A stretch of 7,656 nucleotides of DNA from Desulfobacteraceae bacterium. Its GTDB lineage: Bacteria > Desulfobacterota > Desulfobacteria > Desulfobacterales > ETH-SRB1. The notes under the pieces were generated by a model, which made no database searches, was not told the origin of the DNA, and saw nothing but the letters and a program-made list of their open reading frames with translations. A program made the position numbers and the translations under genes. This document shows, piece after piece, positions 1-7,197 of the stretch; within the stretch, counting starts at the first letter, position 1; each line of letters opens with the position of its first letter. The stretch lies in assembly GCA_030638305.1 (NCBI GenBank), contig DAOWEW010000243.1, positions 1 to 7,656 on the forward strand. Direction: 5' to 3'.

Positions 1-859
<859 letters not shown>

Positions 860-1881
860 TGTCTCCTCATTTTTTAAAATACCCAGCTTCTCTCTAACTT
901 TTTTCAAGGCTGCATTATAAATATCCGGATTTTCTTTCAGGAATTTCTTTACGTTTTCACGGCCCTGACCTATCCTTTCTCCATCATATGAATACCATGA
1001 ACCGCTTTTATCAATTATTTCCGTCTTGACTCCCATATCAAGAAGGTCTCCTTGCTGAGATATTCCTTCACCATACATTATATCGAATTCAGCCTCCTGA
1101 AAAGGAGGTGCCATTTTGTTTTTAACGACACGTGCTCTGGTTCGGTTTCCTAAAATTTCCTGCCCATCTTTAATGGCGGCCAGTCGTCGGATATCTATCC
1201 TTACCGATGCGTAAAACTTGAGAGCATTGCCTCCGGTGGTTGTTTCCGGATTTCCGAATACAACTCCTATTTTCATTCGTATCTGGTTAATGAAAATTAA
1301 TGCGGTCATGGTTTTGCTTATTGTGCCGGTAAGCTTTCTTAATGCCTGAGACATGAGTCTTGCCTGAAGCCCCATGTGCGAATCGCCCATTTCGCCTTCT
1401 ATTTCCGCCCTGGGAACGAGTGCAGCAACTGAATCAATGACTAATATGTCTATTGCTCCACTTCTTATAAGCATCTCTGTAATTTCAAGTGCCTGCTCGC
1501 CTGTATCAGGTTGAGCAACCAGAAGTTCATCGCAATTTACACCGAGTTTTTTTGCATAAGTGGTATCAAGTGCATGTTCAGCATCTATAAAAGCGGCAAT
1601 GCCGCCTTGTTTCTGAGCAGACGCAACAGCATGAAGTGCGAGTGTCGTTTTGCCGGATGATTCCGGGCCATAAATTTCAATAACTCTGCCCCTTGGAAGT
1701 CCACCTACACCGAGTGCCTGGTCAAGTGCGATGGAACCTGAAGGTATTACAGGGACATCAATTATTGCTTTGCTGCCCAGCTTCATAATAGCGCCCTTGC
1801 CAAACTGACGTTCTATCTGAAGCATGGCGGTTTCGGCTGCTTTTTGTTTATCCGGTGAAGTATTCATTATATTCTCCTAAT

Positions 1882-1911
1882 ATTAGTACCTGAACAAAAA
1901 TCCCGTTCAAG
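1882..1911 (-). promoter_or_regulatory. Candidate recA promoter overlapped by an inverted repeat (possible SOS operator)
   Basis: On the minus strand, TTGAAC (1905-1910) and ACTAAT (1882-1887) are separated by exactly 17 bases, each matching the sigma-70 consensus at four of six positions. An inverted repeat, CTTGAAC-N9-GTTCAGG (arms 1905-1911 and 1889-1895, six of seven pairs), covers the -35 box and the spacer. A repressor bound there would block the promoter. LexA control of recA is general knowledge. The GAAC/GTTC half-sites resemble LexA half-sites of several phyla, but the 9-base spacing is not a standard SOS box that I recognise, so the LexA assignment is inference. Confidence 0.4.
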
Positions 1912-1938
1912 CACAGTTTTGAGTTTTTTTGTATGGTA

Positions 1939-3105
1939 TCAGGCAGTTGGTAGTGTAAAATGTGGTTCACAAAGAGTAAATTTTTCTTTGGAAATCCAGT
2001 TTTTCAACGTTTCAGCGATTTCACGAGCCTTAACCATGCTGGAAAGCGGTACAGCCGGCACTATTTCGCCTTTAAATTTTATTGAACCGCTTTTAAGTTC
2101 AGCATAATTGACCTGGCCATAACTTTTTGAAATTCCGTTAGAATAATCGTAGCCATAATCTACAATCTGAGTAAATATTTCCTCATCAGAAACAGCAGTG
2201 TATTTAACAATTTCCTCATTTAATATGGGAATCGGTATGCCGAGACCCACTGATAACGAACATCCATAGCCCTGGATGCTCACTCCGACGAGCCAGTTCG
2301 GGCTCATATTTTTCAAATCTCCCATTACCCAAACAGTTCCGGCAGGTGAAACAGGAACACCTTTTTTTGTCCTTTTTACAGATGGCTTGTGCTGAGTGCC
2401 GTTCCAGGTTACATAGCCTGTTGCTCCACCAAGAAAAATCCTGGTGCCAAGACCAATTGTTTTGTAATAAGGATCATTTAAAAGCGGGCTTAATTGCCCT
2501 GCAGAGCAATAGTTTACGTTGCCGGCTTTAGGCTTGAGCGTTCCCATATATGTGTAAACAGTTTTATTTGTAAGATTTACTGCACAGTTATAATTCTGAT
2601 ACCCGTTTCTCGGGTTGCAAAGAACGGCATTGGGAAGTGTGCGCAAAGTTATATCTTTTTCGATTATCTGATTAGGATAGCATGCTGTTCCATAGGATTC
2701 CGCTTTTAAATGCACCTTTTTTTTTGCAACCAGTTCCTGTATAACATGACCCCCGCCATATTTGAATTCACCAGGGTAAACCTTGTTTAAAGGGTCATCC
2801 TCGCACAATTCCGTGGCACCTATAAAGCAATCTACGGCAGCCAGTCCGGCATACGCAGAAACCTTGTTAAGCGATACCTTTGAGGCCCTTATACCCGGAA
2901 CAGATTGCCCGAAATTAATAAAAGCCCCTGAAGAGCACATTGGAGAAAAAGTTCCCGTGGTCACAACATCAACATGCCTTGCGGCTTCTACAGCGCCTTC
3001 TTGCTTAACAATATCAATTATTTCTTCTGCCGTAACTACAACGACTTTGCCTGACTTGATTCTTTCGTTGATTTCCTGATATGTTTTATTTATTTTATAT
3101 TTCAT
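1939..3105 (-). CDS. Homocysteine biosynthesis (HcyBio/DUF39) family protein
   Basis: Resembles the DUF39/HcyBio family. In methanogens, members take part in making homocysteine from aspartate semialdehyde and sulfide, together with a NIL/4Fe-4S ferredoxin-like partner. The 388-residue protein matches the short form without C-terminal CBS domains. Family-like stretches include TTGTFSPMCSSGAFINFG (50-67), YGGGHVIQELV (116-126), ESYGTACYPN (136-145), CNPRNGYQNYNCAVN (163-177), and IFLGGATGYVTWNGTQH (223-239). Nine cysteines occur (57, 93, 101, 142, 163, 174, 200, 282, 379). I infer that Cys57 and Cys142 correspond to the two cysteines reported as important in the archaeal enzyme. No signal peptide or membrane segment is seen, so it is cytoplasmic. 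The ATG at 3105 has GGAG 11 bases upstream, rather distant. recA starts 71 bases downstream. The ferredoxin partner is not in the window. Substrate specificity here is inferred from the family only. Confidence 0.82.
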   Translation of the reverse strand: MKYKINKTYQEINERIKSGKVVVVTAEEIIDIVKQEGAVEAARHVDVVTTGTFSPMCSSGAFINFGQSVPGIRASKVSLNKVSAYAGLAAVDCFIGATELCEDDPLNKVYPGEFKYGGGHVIQELVAKKKVHLKAESYGTACYPNQIIEKDITLRTLPNAVLCNPRNGYQNYNCAVNLTNKTVYTYMGTLKPKAGNVNYCSAGQLSPLLNDPYYKTIGLGTRIFLGGATGYVTWNGTQHKPSVKRTKKGVPVSPAGTVWVMGDLKNMSPNWLVGVSIQGYGCSLSVGLGIPIPILNEEIVKYTAVSDEEIFTQIVDYGYDYSNGISKSYGQVNYAELKSGSIKFKGEIVPAVPLSSMVKAREIAETLKNWISKEKFTLCEPHFTLPTA

Positions 3106-3162
3106 TTCTGATTATTCTCCCCGGCAGAATACTCTACGAAAGACTCAAATATTTATTTGTCC

Positions 3163-3360
3163 TTAGGAACGTGGACGAAATAACTTCACCAACTATGCAT
3201 CACAGCTTCAGGTCATATTTGCCCGATCTGAAATCACAAACATCTTGAAATAGCTCGCTATTCCTTCAACTTTTGTGCCTATTTTAAATCGGGCAGATCA
3301 AACAAACCTGACCCAAATCTGTGCGCTTACTTGGTGAAGTTATTTCATCCACGTTCCTTA
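3163..3360. mobile_element. MITE-like element (body 3166-3357) with 27-bp TIRs and TTA target duplication
   Basis: The outer 27 bases at 3166-3192 and 3331-3357 are inverted repeats with 26 matches (outermost GGAACGTGGA; the single mismatch is at 3176). Direct TTA copies flank the body at 3163-3165 and 3358-3360. The interior continues as a weaker palindrome: CACAG (3201-3205) pairs with CTGTG (3319-3323), GGTCA (3211-3215) with TGACC (3309-3313), and a central hairpin sits at 3245-3269. The 192-bp body has no credible ORF, so it looks like a non-autonomous element moved by a transposase encoded elsewhere. Its right terminal repeat lies inside the 3' end of the M23 gene. As RNA it could fold into one long hairpin between the M23 and HcyBio genes. 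The element family is not recognised. Confidence 0.85.
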
Positions 3361-4721
3361 ACATTATTTATTTTGCTTGAAATATTATTTTTTATCCATG
3401 CCTTATCCCACCATTCAATGGGATTTACAAAAGTATTATGGATAAGAATGCTGTAATGAAGATGGTCACCGCCGGCCAGTCCTGTGATGCCGGTATGGCC
3501 TATAATTTCACCCTTTGATACCATCTGTTTTTCTTCTATATTATAACTGCTTAAATGAGCATACATGCTATACAGTCCAAAACCATGATCAATAATTACA
3601 GATTTTCCGTAAATACCTATTGATCCGACAAACACAACCTTTCCTTTGTTGGCTGCCGGAATCGGCGACTGTGCAATTGATGCGAGATCTATACCAAGAT
3701 GAATCTGACGGTCAATTATTTTGTTTTTATATTTATAAACGCGACTATCGGCAAAACCCGCTTTGTTTGCCGCTTTTGGAAGTCTTAAAAATACGTTGTC
3801 CCAGTATAAAACAGAGTCGGTGTTTTCAGTTAGTTCAATGACTTTATTGTAGCTGTTCTTTCGTATAGCCCTGTTGACCTTAAGAAATTTGTCTTTTATT
3901 GTTAATTCGGAATGTTGCGGGACAGGAATATCAAATTCAGGCATCTTCCAGTTTAGAAATTCATCTGAAATATTGATAACATCTTTTTTAAAGATTTTTC
4001 TTTTTATATTGTAATGAAAACCGGCTTTTGAAGTGTTGCCTGCATGATCAATTGCTTTAATAAAGATCTTGGTCCCTGGTCCCTGCTTATAATTGAGAGC
4101 AAAAAAGGTCATTAAAATATTTTTATCCTGAAAATGTCCTGAATAACCCGGAAAAAAATTCTCTTCAACATAAACTCCGCTTCTACGGCATTGTTCTGAT
4201 AATTTATATATTATCAGACATGCCCCGCCCTGGTTTATATAGTGAAATCTGCTTATAATATCTATTTCAGGCGGTTTTGTATCAATAATTATGTTTTTTT
4301 CCAGATATGTTCTGTTTCCTTTAAACCACTGACGCCAGGAAAAATCATACGCAACAATACGCAGAATAGCTTTTCCGTCTTTTATTCCACTTTTATCCGG
4401 ATCCATCTTAACCTTGAAGGACTCTTTATATTTACTACCCCTGACAATAAAACCTTTGGCCGGAAAATCTTTTTCAAGTAAAACGGTTTCTTTGCCGTTT
4501 TGTAAAAGGCCTATCCATACCCTTCGCAGGCCACTTTTCATATCCGTAACCAAGATTGAAAGATCTTGAGAAATTCCTATTGTCTGAGATGGAAGATCCA
4601 GCTTGATGGATGGCTTGCCGCCTTCAAGCCTGACAATCAGAATCCACGCAACCGGGATAGCAAGAATAATACATAATAATATAATAAGCCGATATCTTGT
4701 TTTCTTTTCTTTAGTTTTCAA
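3345..4721 (-). CDS. Membrane-anchored M23 family metallopeptidase
   Basis: Predicted zinc peptidoglycan endopeptidase. A basic N-terminus (MKTKEKKTRYR) leads into one hydrophobic segment (about 12-30), giving an inner-membrane anchor with a periplasmic body. Residues 36-245 look beta-rich with Ig-like character (for example DTKPPEIDI near 147). The C-terminal LytM/M23 domain spans about 335-437, with zinc ligands His341 and Asp345 in HLGIDLAS and His422 in GGDHLHYS, plus His389 in YAHL. The active site therefore looks intact. No coiled coil is seen, so it is not an EnvC-type activator. The start codon is TTG at 4721, supported by AAGGTGG (GGTGG at 4732-4736) ten bases upstream; no in-frame ATG fits better. 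The stop codon and last residues (ERG) come from a MITE. Removing the element would give an end of NNVKDK instead of NNVKERG, so the protein is essentially uninterrupted. Substrate bond is unknown. Confidence 0.9.
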   Translation of the reverse strand: MKTKEKKTRYRLIILLCIILAIPVAWILIVRLEGGKPSIKLDLPSQTIGISQDLSILVTDMKSGLRRVWIGLLQNGKETVLLEKDFPAKGFIVRGSKYKESFKVKMDPDKSGIKDGKAILRIVAYDFSWRQWFKGNRTYLEKNIIIDTKPPEIDIISRFHYINQGGACLIIYKLSEQCRRSGVYVEENFFPGYSGHFQDKNILMTFFALNYKQGPGTKIFIKAIDHAGNTSKAGFHYNIKRKIFKKDVINISDEFLNWKMPEFDIPVPQHSELTIKDKFLKVNRAIRKNSYNKVIELTENTDSVLYWDNVFLRLPKAANKAGFADSRVYKYKNKIIDRQIHLGIDLASIAQSPIPAANKGKVVFVGSIGIYGKSVIIDHGFGLYSMYAHLSSYNIEEKQMVSKGEIIGHTGITGLAGGDHLHYSILIHNTFVNPIEWWDKAWIKNNISSKINNVKERG

Positions 4722-4750
4722 TATGTTATAACCACCTTTCTTTTAGGATT

Positions 4751-4784
4751 ACAGGGCAACCACGAGGGGGTTTTGCCCCTACGG
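4751..4784. repeat. GC-rich interspersed hairpin repeat in the M23 gene leader
   Basis: GGGCAA (4754-4759) pairs with TTGCCC (4773-4778), and CC (4760-4761) can pair with GG (4769-4770), around a CCACGAGGGGG core. The G+C content stands out from its AT-rich surroundings. It resembles the GTAGGGGC...GGTTGCCC type of small hairpin repeat that I recall being scattered through many environmental bacterial genomes; this is recognition from memory, not a search result. It lies between the predicted M23 promoter and its ribosome binding site, so it would be transcribed as a leader hairpin. No T-run follows on either strand, so it is not a normal intrinsic terminator. Confidence 0.6.
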
Positions 4785-4791
4785 CAAAAAA

Positions 4792-4820
4792 ATAATAACA
4801 GCTTAAAAAGCTGTAATCAA
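4792..4820 (-). promoter_or_regulatory. Candidate sigma-70 promoter for the M23 gene with palindrome in the spacer
   Basis: On the minus strand, TTGATT (4815-4820, four of six consensus bases) and TATTAT (4792-4797, five of six) are exactly 17 bases apart. That 17-base spacer is a perfect palindrome, ACAGCTTTTTAAGCTGT (7-base arms, 3-base centre, 4798-4814). A regulator bound to it would sit between the -35 and -10 boxes. The predicted leader is about 60 bases and includes the GC-rich hairpin. The palindrome lacks a following T-run on the gene-sense strand, so a terminator role is unlikely. No regulator gene is nearby. Confidence 0.5.
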
Positions 4821-4898
4821 GGCAAAGTTTTTCGTTTCTTGACTTTTATATACGTGTACGATAGTTTAATCTGATAACTCAGAATTGCAATTTTTCAT

Positions 4899-5156
4899 AT
4901 TGTTTAATAAGATCCAAATACTGTAACGCTTTTCAGCCTTTTTTTGACGAAATAGTGTAACGCATAAAAACATTATGAATTCAGCGGGATAGGCGGGATA
5001 TTATTTTATTTTTAAATTTTTAATAAATTTATTATTTTTCATTTTTTCACATTTATTTGTTATATTTATTATTAATTCAAGAGGTTATAGGGCGTTACAC
5101 TATTTCGTTACTAAATCCAAAAAAAGCGTTACACTATTTGTAACTTATCAATTGTT
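4899..5156. mobile_element. MITE-like element (body 4905-5150) with doubled-motif terminal repeats
   Basis: The two 59-base ends (4905-4963 and 5092-5150) are inverted copies. The outer 25 bases match at 21 positions, the middle 17 bases are poorly conserved, and the inner 17 bases (ACGAAATAGTGTAACGC) are identical. Each arm thus carries the core ATAGTGTAACGC twice in the same orientation, 34 bases apart (starts 4918 and 4952; mirrored at 5092 and 5126; the copy at 4918 has one change). ATTGTT occurs directly at both borders (4899-4904 and 5151-5156), suggesting a 6-base target duplication. The 128-base interior is very AT-rich and non-coding, apart from a tandem GCGGGATA pair (4984-4991, 4993-5000). 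Paired binding sites per end suggest transposase recognition sites. An alternative is a multi-site operator for the divergent genes. The family is not recognised. Confidence 0.75.
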
Positions 5157-5215
5157 CTCAGAAATTTGAAAATCGACTTTTAGTAACATTTTTACCTCAA
5201 TTTGGGTATTAACTT

Positions 5216-6073
5216 ATGGGAAATATTGTAAAAGTTGGTGATGGGGATATTTTGATCGGCCAGACATCACCTCTTGTTTTGATTTCAGGTCCATGTGTAA
5301 TAGAAAATTATGATACTACTTTTGAGATAGCATCATATCTTAAAGAACTTACCAGCCAATTAAACATCCCCTTTATATTTAAGGCCTCATATGACAAAGC
5401 CAATCGAACATCTGTTAATGCATACAGGGGACCCGGGCTGATAGACGGCCTTAAGATTCTTGAAAATATTAAGAAAGAACTTGATCTAAAAATACTTTCA
5501 GACGTTCATAGTATAGATGAGGTATCAATGGCCGCAGATATCCTGGATATTATACAGATACCGGCTTTATTGTGCAGGCAAACCGATTTTATTCTAAAGG
5601 TTTCGAAAACAGGCAAACCGGTCAATATTAAAAAAGGTCAGTTTCTTGCACCATGGGATATCACGAATGTTGTGGAAAAGGTTGTTTCAACCGGAAACAG
5701 ACAGATTATGATTACGGAAAGAGGGTCAATGTTTGGTTATAACAATCTTGTCGTTGATTTCCGTGGCTTAAAAATAATGCAGGATACTACAGAATGTCCG
5801 GTGATATTTGATGCAACGCACAGCGTTCAACTCCCGGGAGGTGCCGGAACAAGTTCCGGCGGACAGCGTGAATTTGCACCAATTCTTGCCAGAGCTGCTG
5901 TTGCGGCGGGAGCGGACGGAATTTTTCTGGAAGTACACACAGACCCCGACAGGGCGCTTTGTGACGGGCCCAATTCATTAAAGATAGAATCACTTAAGAA
6001 ACTGCTTCCCCAGCTTAAAGCTATACGAGATGCATTAGGGATCAGGGTTCAGGGGTCGGGGATCAGGGAGTAG
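5216..6073 (+). CDS. kdsA: 3-deoxy-8-phosphooctulonate (KDO-8-P) synthase, metal-dependent type
   Basis: Condenses phosphoenolpyruvate with arabinose 5-phosphate to KDO-8-phosphate, the committed step to the inner-core sugar of LPS; cytoplasmic TIM barrel. Conserved blocks are FKASYDKANRTS (55-66), YRGPGL (70-75), DVHSIDE (96-102), RQTDF (121-125), NIKKGQFLAPWD (137-148), ERGSMFGYNNLVVD (168-181), and FDATHSVQLPGG (198-209). Cys27 in LISGPCVIE replaces the Asn of the E. coli enzyme. With His202, Glu239 and Asp250 it forms the four-residue metal site of the metal-dependent class. The ATG at 5216 gives a normal N-terminus, with only a weak GGG 9 bases upstream as ribosome site. The last residues (from about GIRVQGSGIRE, 275-285) are read from heptamer repeats and are probably not conserved. 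It is first in the kdsA-kdsC-lptC-lptA operon, directly after a MITE-like element. No convincing promoter was found between them. Confidence 0.97.
   Translation: MGNIVKVGDGDILIGQTSPLVLISGPCVIENYDTTFEIASYLKELTSQLNIPFIFKASYDKANRTSVNAYRGPGLIDGLKILENIKKELDLKILSDVHSIDEVSMAADILDIIQIPALLCRQTDFILKVSKTGKPVNIKKGQFLAPWDITNVVEKVVSTGNRQIMITERGSMFGYNNLVVDFRGLKIMQDTTECPVIFDATHSVQLPGGAGTSSGGQREFAPILARAAVAAGADGIFLEVHTDPDRALCDGPNSLKIESLKKLLPQLKAIRDALGIRVQGSGIRE
6037..6070. repeat. Heptamer repeat at the kdsA 3' end
   Basis: Four units in perfect 7-base register (GGGATCA at 6038 and again at 6059, with GGGTTCA and GGGGTCG between) lie inside the kdsA frame and encode its final residues, just before the TAG stop at 6071. 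Thirteen bases (6049-6061, TCAGGGGTCGGGG) are identical, in the sense orientation, to the recA 3' end (minus strand, 836-848). The same repeat family has therefore been placed in the same position and orientation relative to two unrelated genes. Confidence 0.75.
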
Positions 6074-6097
6074 TAATTTTTACTGGAAAAATTATCT

Positions 6098-6643
6098 ATG
6101 GGCTATACTGATTCGGAAATAGAAAATAAACTGAAAAAAATCAAGCTCCTTTTACTTGACGTTGACGGTGTGCTTACTGATGGAAGTATAATCTACAATG
6201 ACAACTCTGAAGAAACAAAAGTCTTTAATGTCAAAGATGGCCTTGGCATAAGGCTTTTAATGGAAGCAGGTATTAATGTATGCATAGTAACCGGCAGAAG
6301 TTCAAAAGCTCTTTATCACCGTTGCGAAAATCTTGGTATTACAATGTTGTTTGATGGGGTTAGAGATAAGGCAGCTATGCTGAATATTATCTCTGAACAA
6401 ACAGGCGTTTCTTCTGAAGAAACGGCATTTATCGGTGATGATTTGCCGGATCTGCCGCTTATGAGAATTATTGGACTTTCTATAGCGGTAGCTGATTCTC
6501 ACGAGGCGGTTTTAAAAAAAGCATGTATGGTAACTTCTGCAAATGGCGGAGCTGGAGCTGTCAGGGAGGTCTGCGAAGCAATCCTTAAAGCTCAAGGACT
6601 CTGGGATAAAATTCCATTGGTAGCTGAATGGCTGAACGGTTAA
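6098..6643 (+). CDS. kdsC: KDO-8-phosphate phosphatase (HAD superfamily)
   Basis: Hydrolyses KDO-8-phosphate, the KdsA product, to KDO and phosphate in the cytoplasm. At 181 residues it has the usual size of this small HAD enzyme without a cap domain; the family works as a tetramer. HAD motif I is DVDGVLTDG (21-29) with nucleophile Asp21 and acid/base Asp23. Motif II is Thr65 in IVTGRSS, motif III is Lys91 in RDKA, and motif IV is GDDLPD (113-118). The NGGAGAVREV segment near 149-158 is also typical of KdsC. The ATG at 6098 follows the kdsA stop by 24 bases, with only a weak purine-rich site (GGAAAA). The 3' end overlaps lptC by 16 bases, which suggests translational coupling. The gene for arabinose-5-phosphate isomerase (kdsD) is not between kdsA and kdsC here. 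Confidence 0.96.
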   Translation: MGYTDSEIENKLKKIKLLLLDVDGVLTDGSIIYNDNSEETKVFNVKDGLGIRLLMEAGINVCIVTGRSSKALYHRCENLGITMLFDGVRDKAAMLNIISEQTGVSSEETAFIGDDLPDLPLMRIIGLSIAVADSHEAVLKKACMVTSANGGAGAVREVCEAILKAQGLWDKIPLVAEWLNG

Positions 6644-7197
6644 AATTGAAGTTATTTTTAATTGCAATTATTATTATTTCATCAGGGATTATAATTGCGA
6701 TTTTTGCAACATATCGCGGGAGCCCGGATAAAACTGCCGGACTTCAATCTACGATACAAAACGCTGCGAAAATGTCGTTAGGCAAGGTTCATCACACTGC
6801 AACGCGTGATGGAGTAATTGAATGGAGCCTGGATGCAAGCTCAGCGAGGTTGCTTGATAACAAAAAACAGTTGATATTAGACGATATTGCTGTAATTTTT
6901 TATATGAAAGCAGGGGAAAAAGCCTACCTTACAGCAGCAAAGGGATTTTTATATACAGATTCAAATGACCTTGAAATTTTCGGCGATATTGTGGTAAAAA
7001 ATAATAATTATGTGCTTAAAACCGAAAAATTAAATTATGAGCATAACCGTCGCATACTTTTTTCAAATGTTCCTGTGGAAATAAGCAATGATTCGGAACA
7101 ATTAACGGCAGATTCGATTTTTTTTGATTTAAATACAAAAAAAACCGGACTTGAGGGAAATGTAAGGGGAGTTTTCAGTGAAAATATTAAATTGTGA
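6628..7197 (+). CDS. lptC: LPS export ABC transporter periplasmic protein LptC
   Basis: Single-pass inner-membrane protein that takes LPS from the LptB2FG transporter and hands it to LptA. The 189-residue length fits the family (E. coli 191). A hydrophobic segment (about 7-28, LKLFLIAIIIISSGIIIAIFA) anchors it, and the rest is a periplasmic beta-jellyroll. Typical features are the WSLDASSARL stretch (66-75), AAKGFLYTDSNDLEIFGDIVV (104-123), and LTADSIFFDLNTKKTGLEGNV (159-179). These are the repeated 'unit plus GD/GNV' strands of Lpt proteins. Sequence identity in this family is low, so the call leans also on position between kdsC and an LptA-like gene. The ATG at 6628 overlaps kdsC by 16 bases; a TTG at 6646 is an alternative start. 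No strong Shine-Dalgarno is visible, consistent with coupling to kdsC. Confidence 0.92.
   Translation: MAERLKLKLFLIAIIIISSGIIIAIFATYRGSPDKTAGLQSTIQNAAKMSLGKVHHTATRDGVIEWSLDASSARLLDNKKQLILDDIAVIFYMKAGEKAYLTAAKGFLYTDSNDLEIFGDIVVKNNNYVLKTEKLNYEHNRRILFSNVPVEISNDSEQLTADSIFFDLNTKKTGLEGNVRGVFSENIKL

Noticed and set aside
2346..3079. Three plus-strand open frames of 61-98 codons
   Set aside because: All are antisense to the HcyBio gene, lack ribosome sites and show no family resemblance.
3620..4481. Two plus-strand open frames of 73 and 79 codons
   Set aside because: They are antisense to the M23 peptidase gene, with no independent support.
4751..4813. Hairpins as intrinsic terminators between the divergent genes
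   Set aside because: Neither stem is followed by a T-run in a sensible orientation, and both genes are transcribed away from this region, so no terminator is needed here.
4918..5137. Plasmid or chromosome replication origin with iterons
   Set aside because: The four 12-base motifs and AT-rich core recall iterons, but there is no rep or dnaA gene or DnaA-box cluster, and the inverted-end symmetry with border duplications fits a mobile element better.
5157..5215. A sigma-70 promoter for kdsA (TTGAAA at 5166)
   Set aside because: No acceptable -10 box lies 16-18 bases downstream, so it is not annotated.
5787..6502. Minus-strand open frames over kdsA and kdsC
   Set aside because: They are shadows of strongly conserved plus-strand genes.
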